The position numbers and the translations under genes were made by a program. The notes below the pieces were generated by a model, which was not told the origin of the DNA, made no database searches, and saw only the letters and a list, made by a program, of their open reading frames with translations. A stretch of 16,413 nucleotides of DNA from Bacteroidales bacterium UBA4912 (GTDB lineage Bacteria > Bacteroidota > Bacteroidia > Bacteroidales > Dysgonomonadaceae): positions 72,257-88,669 of the forward strand of contig DHCC01000015.1 in the NCBI GenBank assembly GCA_002398875.1. Direction: 5' to 3'. This document shows positions 7,751 to 15,406 of the stretch, piece after piece (the stretch's first letter is position 1; the number at the start of each line of letters is the position of its first letter).

Positions 7751-8158
7751 TCAATAAGTAACCTTCGGATCAAGTTTACCTGCAAAAGCAATCATTTCCT
7801 CTATCTGATTTAATGAAGGTATTCGTCGAACTAAATTCTTAGCTTCGTTTACTTCTTGAATTTTGGCATACAAGTTTTCAGCATTGCGGTTTCTTAACTC
7901 TTTAACTGTGTCTACTCCAGCTTCTTCAAGCAGTTCCGAAAACTGAGGTCCTATGCCATCTATTCTAAATAAATCAGCATGATTAGTCCAAGTCAGTATA
8001 TTTTTTTCATCAATCCCTGTTTCCGTTGCAATTGCAACTCTACCAACTTTACTTGAGCATTTATCTAGTAGGTCATCTACTGTTACTATTCCCGCTGCTC
8101 TTAATTTCTCACCGTATACAGGTCCAATTCCTTGAATTTCTTCGATTTTATACGTCAT
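7751..8158 (-). CDS. Stand-alone helix-hairpin-helix protein (DUF4332-like)
   Basis: A 135-residue soluble protein built of two helix-hairpin-helix units: IQGIGPVYGEKLRAAGI (8-24) and IDGIGPQFSELLEEAGV (66-82), each with the GIGP hairpin typical of non-sequence-specific nucleic-acid contact. The arrangement matches the DUF4332 family. There is no nuclease, ligase or helicase domain attached. Family members sometimes occur fused to ribosomal-protein-like or envelope domains, so a DNA or RNA binding role is plausible but unproven. The gene sits between the bidirectional terminator and prs (125-bp gap) and has a possible -7 box of its own at 8206-8213. The start ATG gives a family-typical N-terminus only a few residues before the first HhH. 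Confidence 0.8.
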   Translation of the reverse strand: MTYKIEEIQGIGPVYGEKLRAAGIVTVDDLLDKCSSKVGRVAIATETGIDEKNILTWTNHADLFRIDGIGPQFSELLEEAGVDTVKELRNRNAENLYAKIQEVNEAKNLVRRIPSLNQIEEMIAFAGKLDPKVTY

Positions 8159-8205
8159 AATATTCTTTTTATAAATTGCAATAATTAGTAAAATACTTAT
8201 TAAGT

Positions 8206-8213
8206 CAAATATA
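8206..8213 (-). promoter_or_regulatory. Possible -7 box for the HhH gene
   Basis: On the minus strand the sequence reads TATATTTG, an exact TAnnTTTG match, 47 bases before the ATG. The region 19-21 bp upstream lacks a clear TTTG, so the assignment rests on the -7 box alone. Confidence 0.4.
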
Positions 8214-8283
8214 ACTATTTTTATTCTAATTAAAACTAATTTACAAACTATTGTTCAAGTGTGGAAAAAATACCTGTATAAGA

Positions 8284-9219
8284 TTAAACTACATAAAGAG
8301 AACTGATTGATTCATTATTACACACTCTCAATATAGCATCTGCAAACATATCAGCAACTGAAAGTATCTTGACTTTAGATGATTTCTTGGAGTATGGAAT
8401 ACTATCTGTAAATATTATCTCCTTAAGAGAAGACTGATCTACTCGAGTTGATGCAGGATCAGACATAACAGCATGACTTGCAATTGCTCTTACTGATTTA
8501 GCTCCTTTTTCAACTATCAAATTCCCTGCTTTTGTTATTGTACCAGCAGTATCAACGATATCGTCAATTAACAGTACATCCATTCCTTCCACATCTCCAA
8601 TAATTTGCATATCGGAAATCTCATTTGCCTTTTTACGCAACTTATAGCATATAACCATAGGACAACCTAAAAATTTAGAATATGCGCTTGCTCGCTTTGT
8701 ACCTCCTACATCAGGAGTTGCGATAACCATATTACTCAGATCCAGTTGTTTAATATAATCTAGGAATACTGCTGATGCATAAAGATGGTCAACCGGTACA
8801 TTAAAAAATCCCTGAATTTGATCAGCATGCAAATCCATAGTTATTAGCCTATTAATTCCTGCAGCTGAAAGCATGTCTGCAATCAGTTTTGCCCCAATAC
8901 TTACTCTTGGTTTGTCTTTTCTATCCTGTCGCGCCCATCCAAAATAAGGTATAACTGCTACAATCGACTTAGCTGAAGCTCTTTTAGCTGCATCAATCAT
9001 AAGCAATAATTCCATTAGGTTATCTGAATTAGGAAACGTAGATTGAATTAGAAACACCTGTTTTCCTCTAATTGATTCCTCGTATGAAACTGCAAACTCA
9101 CCATCTGCAAAATGTTCAATAATCATATTTCCTAATGGACAATTTAAACTATTGCACACTTTTTCGGCAAAATAACGAGATTTATTACCCGAAAAAATTT
9201 TAAAAGGTCTATCCTGCAT
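8284..9219 (-). CDS. prs: Ribose-phosphate pyrophosphokinase (PRPP synthetase)
   Basis: Prs transfers pyrophosphate from ATP to ribose 5-phosphate to make PRPP, the precursor for purines, pyrimidines, NAD, His and Trp. At 311 residues it has normal class I length. Visible motifs are the ATP-site loop FGWARQDRKDKPR (93-105), the metal-binding MDLHADQIQGFF (128-139) with His131, the catalytic Lys/Arg pair in YKLRKKAN (192-199: Lys193, Arg195), and the PRPP loop VLLIDDIVDTAGT (215-227). It is separated from the amylase gene by 113 bases that include a -7 box, so it is probably transcribed on its own. Its product supplies both purM and pyrF pathways located in this window. Confidence 0.97.
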   Translation of the reverse strand: MQDRPFKIFSGNKSRYFAEKVCNSLNCPLGNMIIEHFADGEFAVSYEESIRGKQVFLIQSTFPNSDNLMELLLMIDAAKRASAKSIVAVIPYFGWARQDRKDKPRVSIGAKLIADMLSAAGINRLITMDLHADQIQGFFNVPVDHLYASAVFLDYIKQLDLSNMVIATPDVGGTKRASAYSKFLGCPMVICYKLRKKANEISDMQIIGDVEGMDVLLIDDIVDTAGTITKAGNLIVEKGAKSVRAIASHAVMSDPASTRVDQSSLKEIIFTDSIPYSKKSSKVKILSVADMFADAILRVCNNESISSLYVV

Positions 9220-9280
9220 TCTTTGTAATTTTATAATAACCAGTTAGTTTAGTCTTATATTAGTATACTCTCAATAAACT

Positions 9281-9296
9281 TGTGTGAAAACACACA
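9281..9296. repeat. Perfect inverted repeat in the prs leader
   Basis: TGTGTG-AAAA-CACACA forms a 6-bp stem with a 4-base loop (an alternative 7-bp pairing uses 9280-9286 with 9293-9299). It sits directly next to the prs -7 box, near the predicted transcript start, so it could be an operator or a 5' leader hairpin. It lacks a T tract on the minus strand, which argues against a terminator for the upstream amylase gene. Confidence 0.45.
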
Positions 9297-9304
9297 CAAA
9301 AGTA
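9297..9304 (-). promoter_or_regulatory. Bacteroidota-type -7 box for prs
   Basis: On the minus strand this reads TACTTTTG, an exact TAnnTTTG match and identical to the purM box. It lies 77 bases before the prs ATG. No good TTTG lies 19-21 bp further upstream. Confidence 0.5.
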
Positions 9305-9332
9305 CAAAAACTAGACTTCAATAAATAATATT

Positions 9333-11027
9333 TTACGTGAAAGATATACGATATATTTCACCGGAATGTGCGTCAATATTTAATTTTGGATGTTTTTTAT
9401 CTGAGAAAAAGACTTCTTCATTTTTTATATTTAACAATGGAGTTAATAAACCATGATTTGTATTTTTAAAATTCATGAACGAAAAAGCATGTATTGGAAT
9501 AAAAACCGTACACTCTTTTTCTACACAGTCAAAATTAGTCACCACCAACAACAAATCTTCTTCACCTCCCCTAAGAAATGCAAACAAACGTGTTGAATCA
9601 AATTCACTATTTTCATAGTTTGCTGACATTAAATCATAAAATAGTCCATTTGATATCGCATTTTCATCATTACATAAATTAATGAGATTACTATAAAACC
9701 CAGCCAAATCCTTCTCTTCAGGTGTCAGTAATCGATTGTTCCACAGACCATTATTATTCCAACGATTGAGTGTACTTAGAGACCAGTAATCAAAAATACT
9801 TGTGCGCCCATTTTTTCCGCTAAACCCCTCTTCATCCATACCTTTTTCACCAAATTCCTGCCCTGAATAAACCATTACAGGATTATTATTTATGCATGAA
9901 GTTACTATCATAGCAGCTTTACCCTTAGCACCATTTTTTAAGAAATAATCTGAGGCAATACGTTGTTCATCATGATTTTCCATAAAATTGAGCATTTTAC
10001 CCTGAATATCTCCGACATTATTTAAAGTAAAGGAAATATCGGAAGAGGGCTTGTAACCGCATGATACATCACGAAGAACATCATAGAGTCCAACTTTATC
10101 ATAAATATAATCGAAGCAATTATTGTCGATATATTCTCTGTAAAGTGAAGTGTTATATATTTCTGCAATGAATATAAATCCTGGATATTTTGTTTTAATC
10201 TGTGGTATAACCCAACGCCAGAAGGAAATAGGTACCATTTCTGCCATATCGCATCTAAAGCCGTCAACATCCTTTTCAGCCCAGAACATCATAATATCTC
10301 TCATCTTTTCCCATGTATCAGGAATAGGATCGAATAACTCTTCTTTGTTATTCATGTAGTCCACCCCATAATTAAGTTTCACTGTATCGTACCAATCATA
10401 CTGAGTTGGTCGATTCGTAAAACAGTCATTCCCTGTAACTTTAGCTGGAAATTCCTTGTAACGTAAATCATTAATTCTTCCTGGAGGTATTTGAATTTCT
10501 AAAGATTTGTCAGGAAGATAATAGAAGTTATTTTTTTGTGAGAATGATTTAGAAGTATCATCATTGTATCCAAAATCAGAAATCCCATTTGGTTTACATA
10601 TTGATTTATAATTTCTGGCAACATGATTTGGAACATTATCGATTATCACTTTCAGACCTGCATCATGTGTACGTTTTATAAGTTGCTCAAATTCAATCAT
10701 TCTTTCTGGTACATTTTCAGCCAAGTCTGGATCTACATCATAATAATCTCGTATAGCATAAGGCGAACCGGCTTTACCTTTTATAATCTCAGGGTAATCT
10801 TTAGGGATACCATAAATACTGTAATCTGTAAATGATGCATGTGCAAGAACTCCTATATACCAAATATGCGTATAGCCATTATCTTTGATTTTTTTTAGTA
10901 CATCCGAAGAAATACTGTTGAATTTACCACAACCATTTTCTTCAATAGATCCGTTTAATATATTTGCTTTGGAAATGTTACTAAACAGTCTTGGAAATAA
11001 TTGATAAATGAAGTATTTTTTTTTCAC
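9333..11027 (-). CDS. Intracellular GH13 alpha-amylase-family enzyme
   Basis: A 564-residue glycoside hydrolase family 13 protein acting on alpha-glucans or related sugars; the exact specificity (amylase, glucosidase or transferase) cannot be read from sequence. The four GH13 regions are present: I, DNVPNHV (130-136); II, GFRCDMAEM (256-264) with nucleophile Asp260; III, FIAEIY (286-291) with acid/base Glu289; IV, MENHDEQRI (349-357) with Asp353. A C-terminal beta domain follows from about 480. There is no signal peptide, so it is cytosolic, unlike the outer-membrane SusG type, and no susC/susD genes are near. The start is GTG at 11027, one base after the patatin gene's TAG; no ATG occurs early in the frame and the KKYFIYQLFPRLF opening fits the family. 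Coupled translation with the patatin gene is likely. Confidence 0.9.
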   Translation of the reverse strand: MKKKYFIYQLFPRLFSNISKANILNGSIEENGCGKFNSISSDVLKKIKDNGYTHIWYIGVLAHASFTDYSIYGIPKDYPEIIKGKAGSPYAIRDYYDVDPDLAENVPERMIEFEQLIKRTHDAGLKVIIDNVPNHVARNYKSICKPNGISDFGYNDDTSKSFSQKNNFYYLPDKSLEIQIPPGRINDLRYKEFPAKVTGNDCFTNRPTQYDWYDTVKLNYGVDYMNNKEELFDPIPDTWEKMRDIMMFWAEKDVDGFRCDMAEMVPISFWRWVIPQIKTKYPGFIFIAEIYNTSLYREYIDNNCFDYIYDKVGLYDVLRDVSCGYKPSSDISFTLNNVGDIQGKMLNFMENHDEQRIASDYFLKNGAKGKAAMIVTSCINNNPVMVYSGQEFGEKGMDEEGFSGKNGRTSIFDYWSLSTLNRWNNNGLWNNRLLTPEEKDLAGFYSNLINLCNDENAISNGLFYDLMSANYENSEFDSTRLFAFLRGGEEDLLLVVTNFDCVEKECTVFIPIHAFSFMNFKNTNHGLLTPLLNIKNEEVFFSDKKHPKLNIDAHSGEIYRISFT

Positions 11028-11028
11028 A

Positions 11029-11898
11029 CTAGTAATTTATTTTTTTTCTGATGCTTTCTATTTGTTTTTGTATATGTACAGTCCTTTCGTAATGTTTATG
11101 GCATTTTTCTACTATCTTCCAAGACTCTTTTTCACTTATTTTAATTGCTGCATGATGAAAACCTATCTCAGAGATAGTATCCATATTATTTAAATCAAAC
11201 ATGTTGTACTTTTCAATCCCTTTCACTTCAATAAGTATGTCACAGTATGTTCTATCAAAAATTGTGTTAGAATTTGACATAAGGTTAAATGTCCTTTCCA
11301 TCATATTCCTTATATTATTTTTTTTTGCAGGTGGAATCATCAAAGAGACATTTAGACCAATAACGTATTTACATTTTTTTCGGATTACAGAAACCGGAAA
11401 GTTTTTAAGCAAACCACCGTCTACATAAGGATTTCCATGAATATACTGGGGATTAAAAACTACTGGTACGGAACATGAAGCAACAACAGCGTCTATAAGG
11501 TCATCTCCATTGCTAAATACTACAGTACATGCTCTGTTCCAATCGGTGGCCACAGCATAAAAGGGAATCTTTAGTTCCTCAAAACTATTAGCTCTTAGAT
11601 TTTTTTTCAGGAAACCATGTAATCCTGTACTTTTAAGGAAACCTGCCTTTGGTATAGATAACTCAACAAACTCCCTAAATTCTTTCTTTTTAAAAAGTTC
11701 CCCAATCTCTTCGGGATGGTAACCATCAGCGTAAAAAACTCCAGCAAGTGATCCAGCACTAGTACCGGCAATTATATCAGGCTTTATTTCACACTTCTCC
11801 AATACTTTAAGTGCTCCCAAATGTGCAAATCCTTTAGCACCACCTCCGCTAAGTGCGTATCCCATAAAATGATCATAACTTTTCCCAAAGAGAGCCAT
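11029..11898 (-). CDS. Patatin-like phospholipase (RssA/NTE type)
   Basis: A 289-residue patatin-domain protein; these enzymes hydrolyse acyl ester bonds of lipids with a Ser-Asp dyad. The oxyanion hole GGGAKG is at 18-23, the nucleophile Ser47 lies in GTSAGS (45-50), and the catalytic Asp160 in the DGG motif (160-162). All are intact. There is no signal peptide or outer-membrane barrel domain, so it resembles cytosolic RssA-type proteins rather than PlpD-type secreted lipases. The C-terminal about 90 residues are helical and charged. Substrate unknown. It is followed after one base by the GH13 gene and preceded by a 121-bp gap from folK containing a weak promoter-like box. Confidence 0.91.
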   Translation of the reverse strand: MALFGKSYDHFMGYALSGGGAKGFAHLGALKVLEKCEIKPDIIAGTSAGSLAGVFYADGYHPEEIGELFKKKEFREFVELSIPKAGFLKSTGLHGFLKKNLRANSFEELKIPFYAVATDWNRACTVVFSNGDDLIDAVVASCSVPVVFNPQYIHGNPYVDGGLLKNFPVSVIRKKCKYVIGLNVSLMIPPAKKNNIRNMMERTFNLMSNSNTIFDRTYCDILIEVKGIEKYNMFDLNNMDTISEIGFHHAAIKISEKESWKIVEKCHKHYERTVHIQKQIESIRKKINY

Positions 11899-11931
11899 AT
11901 TACATTAATTATAATCTAATTTATTATATTA

Positions 11932-11939
11932 CAAATATG
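11932..11939 (-). promoter_or_regulatory. Weak possible -7 box for the patatin-amylase pair
   Basis: On the minus strand this reads CATATTTG, seven of eight bases matching TAnnTTTG counting the two free positions, 33 bases before the patatin ATG. No clear -33 element is present. Readthrough from folK is an alternative. Confidence 0.25.
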
Positions 11940-12019
11940 CCATTTTTTTTGAAATAAACCACCTTTACTATTTATAGAATATTATTTATTAAATTTTAGA
12001 AACTAATAATTACAAAACA

Positions 12020-12517
12020 CTAGTAGAACTTACGGTAAAATTCTTCTTTTAATTCTCTAATCGACATTTTCAATATCGGATGTACTACATTAGGAGCAAT
12101 CTCACTTAATGGAATCAAAACAAATTCACGTTCATGAAATCTAGGATGTGGAATAGTAAGTTCAGGTGTATCAATTATCATGTTACCAGCCATAATAATG
12201 TCTATATCAATGATTCTGTCAGAATATTCATTTCTCAAACTCTTTTCCACCCTACCAATCTCTTTTTCAATACCCTGAGTGATTGCGAACAGCTTATAAA
12301 TACTCATCTCAGATAACACTTCGCATGCTGAATTCACAAAGTAGTTATCAGATGTAAATCCTACGGGTGAAGAGTAAAAAAAAGCAGAAGAAGATTTTAT
12401 TTCTCCTATCTCCTTTTCAATTTTATTGTAAGCTATTTTTATATTTTTTTCTTTATCACCGAGATTTGATCCAAGAGAAAGAAAAACAGAAAACACATCA
12501 TTTCTTTTTTCTTCCAT
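12020..12517 (-). CDS. folK: 2-amino-4-hydroxy-6-hydroxymethyldihydropteridine pyrophosphokinase
   Basis: FolK (HPPK) transfers pyrophosphate from ATP to 6-hydroxymethyl-7,8-dihydropterin, the step before dihydropteroate synthase in folate synthesis; it is cytosolic. The 165-residue protein has the N-terminal LSLGSNLGD (13-21), the pterin-side segment GFTSDNYFVN (53-62), the metal-binding DIDI with Asp104 and Asp106 in SDRIIDIDIIMAG (99-111), and PHPRFHER (123-130). Length matches the usual 160-170. It starts 8 bases after the queA stop and is the last gene of the ftsX-to-folK run. No folP or folB is adjacent. Confidence 0.95.
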   Translation of the reverse strand: MEEKRNDVFSVFLSLGSNLGDKEKNIKIAYNKIEKEIGEIKSSSAFFYSSPVGFTSDNYFVNSACEVLSEMSIYKLFAITQGIEKEIGRVEKSLRNEYSDRIIDIDIIMAGNMIIDTPELTIPHPRFHEREFVLIPLSEIAPNVVHPILKMSIRELKEEFYRKFY

Positions 12518-12525
12518 TAATATAA

Positions 12526-13578
12526 TTAGTCAATGATAAGCATAGCATCTCCATAAGCACCAAAATGATATTTTTCTTTTATCGCAATATCATATACATC
12601 CATTATTCTCTCATAGCCTCCAAAAGCACATGTCATCATTAATAAAGTAGAATAAGGTAAATGGAAATTGGTTATAAGGCTTTTGGTAAGGGTGAAATCG
12701 TATGGAGGAAAGATAAACTTATTTGTCCAGCCTTCCCTCGGTTTCAGATGTCCATCAGTACTAACTGTAGTTTCTACGGTCCTAAGCACTGAAGTACCTA
12801 CTGCACATATATTATGCCCTTCATCATACGCTTTATTTACTCTTTCACACAACTCTTCTGTGATGATGATTTGCTCAGATTCCATTTTATGTTTAGAGAG
12901 ATCTTCAACATCAATCATACGATATGCACCTAGTCCGTTGTGAAGAGTAAGAAATCCATACTCAATATCTTTAAGTTGCATTCTTTTCATCAATTCCCGA
13001 CTGAAATGCAATCCGGCTGCAGGAACTACAACAGCACCCTCATTTTCAGCGAAAATGTTTTGATATCTTTCAAAATCTTCTGGTTCGGCTCCACGTTCAA
13101 GATATTCAGGTATTGGTGTTTCACCAATCTGAAACAACTGTTTTTTAAACTCATCATAAGGTCCGTCATACAAAAAACGCAATGTTCTACCCCTTGATGT
13201 CGTGTTGTCAATAACCTCAGCAACTAACTCCTCGTTTTCTCCAAAATAAAGTTTATTACCTATTCGTATTTTTCTGGCTGGATTAACTAATACATCCCAC
13301 AGATGCTGTTCAGGGTTTAATTCTCTTAATAGAAAAACCTCAATCTTAGCACCGGTTTTCTCTTTATTTCCATAAAGTTTTGCCGGGAATACTTTGGTAT
13401 TATTGAATATAAAAAAATCCTTTGGATTAAAGTAATCCAAAACATCTTTAAAAACTTTGTGTTCAAGCTTATCTGAATTTCTGTGAACTACAAGTAACCG
13501 TGACTCATCGCGATGATGCGAAGGATATTTCGCGATAAGTTCATCCGGCAAATTAAATTTAAATTGCGAAAGTTTCAT
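12526..13578 (-). CDS. queA: S-adenosylmethionine:tRNA ribosyltransferase-isomerase
   Basis: QueA transfers and isomerises the ribosyl group of SAM onto 7-aminomethyl-7-deazaguanine in tRNA, giving epoxyqueuosine at wobble position 34. At 350 residues it has normal length, with typical markers: LPDELIAKYPSHHRDESRLL near the start, FNNTKVFPAKLYG (about 58-70), GWTNKFIFPPYDF, ITNFHLPYSTLLM, and YGDAMLI at the C-terminus. Some usually conserved positions differ: VVPAAGLHF where AAPTAGLHF is common, and HNGLGAY where HVGLGTF/NF is common. The frame is intact and the rest of the family pattern is kept, so it is probably functional. It lies 20 bases after truB and 8 before folK, consistent with one operon of tRNA-modification and housekeeping genes. 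Confidence 0.93.
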   Translation of the reverse strand: MKLSQFKFNLPDELIAKYPSHHRDESRLLVVHRNSDKLEHKVFKDVLDYFNPKDFFIFNNTKVFPAKLYGNKEKTGAKIEVFLLRELNPEQHLWDVLVNPARKIRIGNKLYFGENEELVAEVIDNTTSRGRTLRFLYDGPYDEFKKQLFQIGETPIPEYLERGAEPEDFERYQNIFAENEGAVVVPAAGLHFSRELMKRMQLKDIEYGFLTLHNGLGAYRMIDVEDLSKHKMESEQIIITEELCERVNKAYDEGHNICAVGTSVLRTVETTVSTDGHLKPREGWTNKFIFPPYDFTLTKSLITNFHLPYSTLLMMTCAFGGYERIMDVYDIAIKEKYHFGAYGDAMLIID

Positions 13579-13598
13579 ACGTTAAAAAAAATCCTGTA

Positions 13599-14291
13599 TC
13601 AATTATTTATATGATCTGTTAAAAACCGATCAATTTCTTCCATTTTCAAACACTTTTCCAGTGTAATTTCCCCTACTCTTGTTCTTACTAGTCCTGTAAG
13701 ATGTGCACCTGAATTCAAAGCAATACCAATATCTCTTGCAAGTGCTCTAATATAAGTACCTTTACTACATACAACACGAATGGTAATGTTCGGAAGATTG
13801 TAAGAAATCAATTCAATACTATCTATAACCAAAATTTTTGGTTTTAGTTCAACATTTTCATTTTTTCGTGCATATTCGTAAGCTCTTTTCCCATCTACCA
13901 TTACCGCTGAGTATATGGGGGGTACTTGTTCAATAGTACCTATAAATTTTTTTAAAGTCCTCTCTACCAACTCTCTGTTTATATGCTCCGTTGGGAATAC
14001 AGCATCAATCTCAGTTTCCAAATCAAAAGATGGCGTTGTAGATCCCAACATTATATCAGCAACATATTCTTTAGTGTGTAACTGAAGCTCTTCAATTAGT
14101 TTGGTTTTTTTACCTGTGCATATTGTCATTACACCAGTAGCAAGAGGATCTAAAGTTCCTGCATGTCCAACCTTTAACTTTTTTATTTTCAGCCTTTGAC
14201 AAAGTTTAGCCCTTACAACTTTAACCACTCTAAAAGAAGTCCAGTGTAAAGGTTTATCGATATGCAATATTTCACCTTCGATAAAATCCAT
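13599..14291 (-). CDS. truB: tRNA pseudouridine(55) synthase
   Basis: TruB isomerises U55 in the T-loop of almost all elongator tRNAs to pseudouridine and helps tRNA folding. The catalytic Asp48 lies in GHAGTLDPLATGV (42-54), and the family motifs LHIDKPLHWTSF (9-20), PPIYSAVMVDGKRAYEYAR (about 127-145) and SKGTYIRALARDIG are present. At 230 residues it lacks the C-terminal PUA-like extension of the E. coli enzyme, as is usual in Bacteroidota. I chose the ATG at 14291; the frame continues upstream to 14360, but that part overlaps the end of uppP and does not match the family. With this start, the gap to uppP is 10 bases, typical of an operon. Confidence 0.95.
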   Translation of the reverse strand: MDFIEGEILHIDKPLHWTSFRVVKVVRAKLCQRLKIKKLKVGHAGTLDPLATGVMTICTGKKTKLIEELQLHTKEYVADIMLGSTTPSFDLETEIDAVFPTEHINRELVERTLKKFIGTIEQVPPIYSAVMVDGKRAYEYARKNENVELKPKILVIDSIELISYNLPNITIRVVCSKGTYIRALARDIGIALNSGAHLTGLVRTRVGEITLEKCLKMEEIDRFLTDHINN

Positions 14292-14301
14292 AAATAAAAC
14301 G

Positions 14302-15102
14302 TTAAGCAAAAACTGTAAATAAAATTGTTGCAATTCCAACAACTGCACAATAAATTGCAAAATAAATCAATTTGCCTTTTCTCACTAAGTTGATCATCCA
14401 TTTACAAGCTATACACCCAGATATAAAAGCAGCCAGAAAACCTGCAATTAAAGCAGTACTAGAAATCGTACCTGTAACATCAACTCCCTGGCTAAATTTT
14501 ATTATATCAAGTAATGCCTCTCCTAATATTGGAGGAATTACCATAAGGAAAGAGAATTGTGCTAAACTAGCTTTCTGATTTCCCAGTAAAAGGCCTGTTG
14601 CTATGGTAGTTCCAGAACGTGATAAACCTGGAATTACAGCCACAGCTTGCGACAATCCAATAATAAAGGCATCTCTGTAACTTATCTCCTCTTTTTGGCG
14701 TGGTTTATAAAAATGAGAAAGTGTAAGTAAAAGTGCAGTAACAAGCAACATAATACCCACAATTATTACACCGGAACTGAAAATTGATTCAACGCTATCT
14801 TTGAAAAAGAATCCAATAATAGCAATTGGAATCATTGAAATAAGAATATTTATAGTATATTTTTTCTCATCATTCATTTCAAATTTAAACAGCCCTTTAA
14901 GAATCCAAACAACCTCTTTCCATAGGATTACTAATGTGCTGAGTACAGTTGCTACATGTACCATCACGGTAAATTTCAAATTTTCTTCCGGATTGATTCC
15001 AAACAGTGCAGAACCTATTGTTAGATGACCGCTGCTGCTCACAGGCAGATACTCTGTTAATCCTTGTAAAACTCCAAGTATAATAGCTTCAGGAATACTC
15101 AT
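14302..15102 (-). CDS. uppP: Undecaprenyl-diphosphate phosphatase (bacitracin-resistance protein BacA)
   Basis: UppP removes a phosphate from undecaprenyl diphosphate, recycling the lipid carrier used for peptidoglycan and other envelope glycans; extra copies can give bacitracin tolerance. The 266-residue integral membrane protein carries both family signatures: QGLTEYLPVSSSGH (13-26) with Glu17, and PGLSRSGTT (158-166). About seven or eight hydrophobic segments are visible, at roughly 5-13, 43-62, 84-100, 111-129, 145-158, 183-197, 212-232 and 248-265. Length is usual for the family. It lies 31 bases after the DUF3098 gene and 10 before truB. Confidence 0.96.
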   Translation of the reverse strand: MSIPEAIILGVLQGLTEYLPVSSSGHLTIGSALFGINPEENLKFTVMVHVATVLSTLVILWKEVVWILKGLFKFEMNDEKKYTINILISMIPIAIIGFFFKDSVESIFSSGVIIVGIMLLVTALLLTLSHFYKPRQKEEISYRDAFIIGLSQAVAVIPGLSRSGTTIATGLLLGNQKASLAQFSFLMVIPPILGEALLDIIKFSQGVDVTGTISSTALIAGFLAAFISGCIACKWMINLVRKGKLIYFAIYCAVVGIATILFTVFA

Positions 15103-15133
15103 ATTAAGTTATTTTTTAAAAGTACTCCTTTTA

Positions 15134-15391
15134 CTATTTTTCAGCTTTGACTTCTTTTACCACTTTGTCTTTTGAGGGATATAATATACCGAAAACCATT
15201 AAAACAAAACCTATTAGACAAACAATAGGAGCTAGTTTTATTCGTCTAGCACTAAATATATCTTGTTCAAAACCGTTTTCAAATGACGTTGAAGGTCCAG
15301 TCATTAGTAGAAATCCTAAAATGATGATTAGAACTGCGACACCACAAATAATCAGATTTGTCTTGCTTAAAGCGATATTTTTTTGCGACAT
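15134..15391 (-). CDS. DUF3098 small membrane protein
   Basis: An 85-residue protein with two predicted membrane helices (about 12-31 and 53-71) joined by a short loop, FENGFEQDIFSARRIKLAP (37-55), whose FSARRIKLAPIVCLIGF core is characteristic of DUF3098. The C-terminus is short and basic/acidic. The family is essentially restricted to Bacteroidota and regularly found between ftsX and uppP, which suggests a link to envelope or division processes, but its function is unknown. It begins 15 bases after ftsX and precedes uppP by 31, consistent with one transcript. Confidence 0.88.
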   Translation of the reverse strand: MSQKNIALSKTNLIICGVAVLIIILGFLLMTGPSTSFENGFEQDIFSARRIKLAPIVCLIGFVLMVFGILYPSKDKVVKEVKAEK

Positions 15392-15406
15392 ATTTAAAAT
15401 TAATTT

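Noticed and set aside
9333..11898. A polysaccharide-utilisation locus around the GH13 gene.
   Set aside because: No susC/susD, no regulator and no signal peptide on the enzyme; the neighbours are housekeeping genes.
14292..14401. Upstream extension of truB and a second small minus-strand frame at 14213-14401.
   Set aside because: Both overlap the end of uppP or the start of truB in another frame and lack any family match; they are shadow frames.
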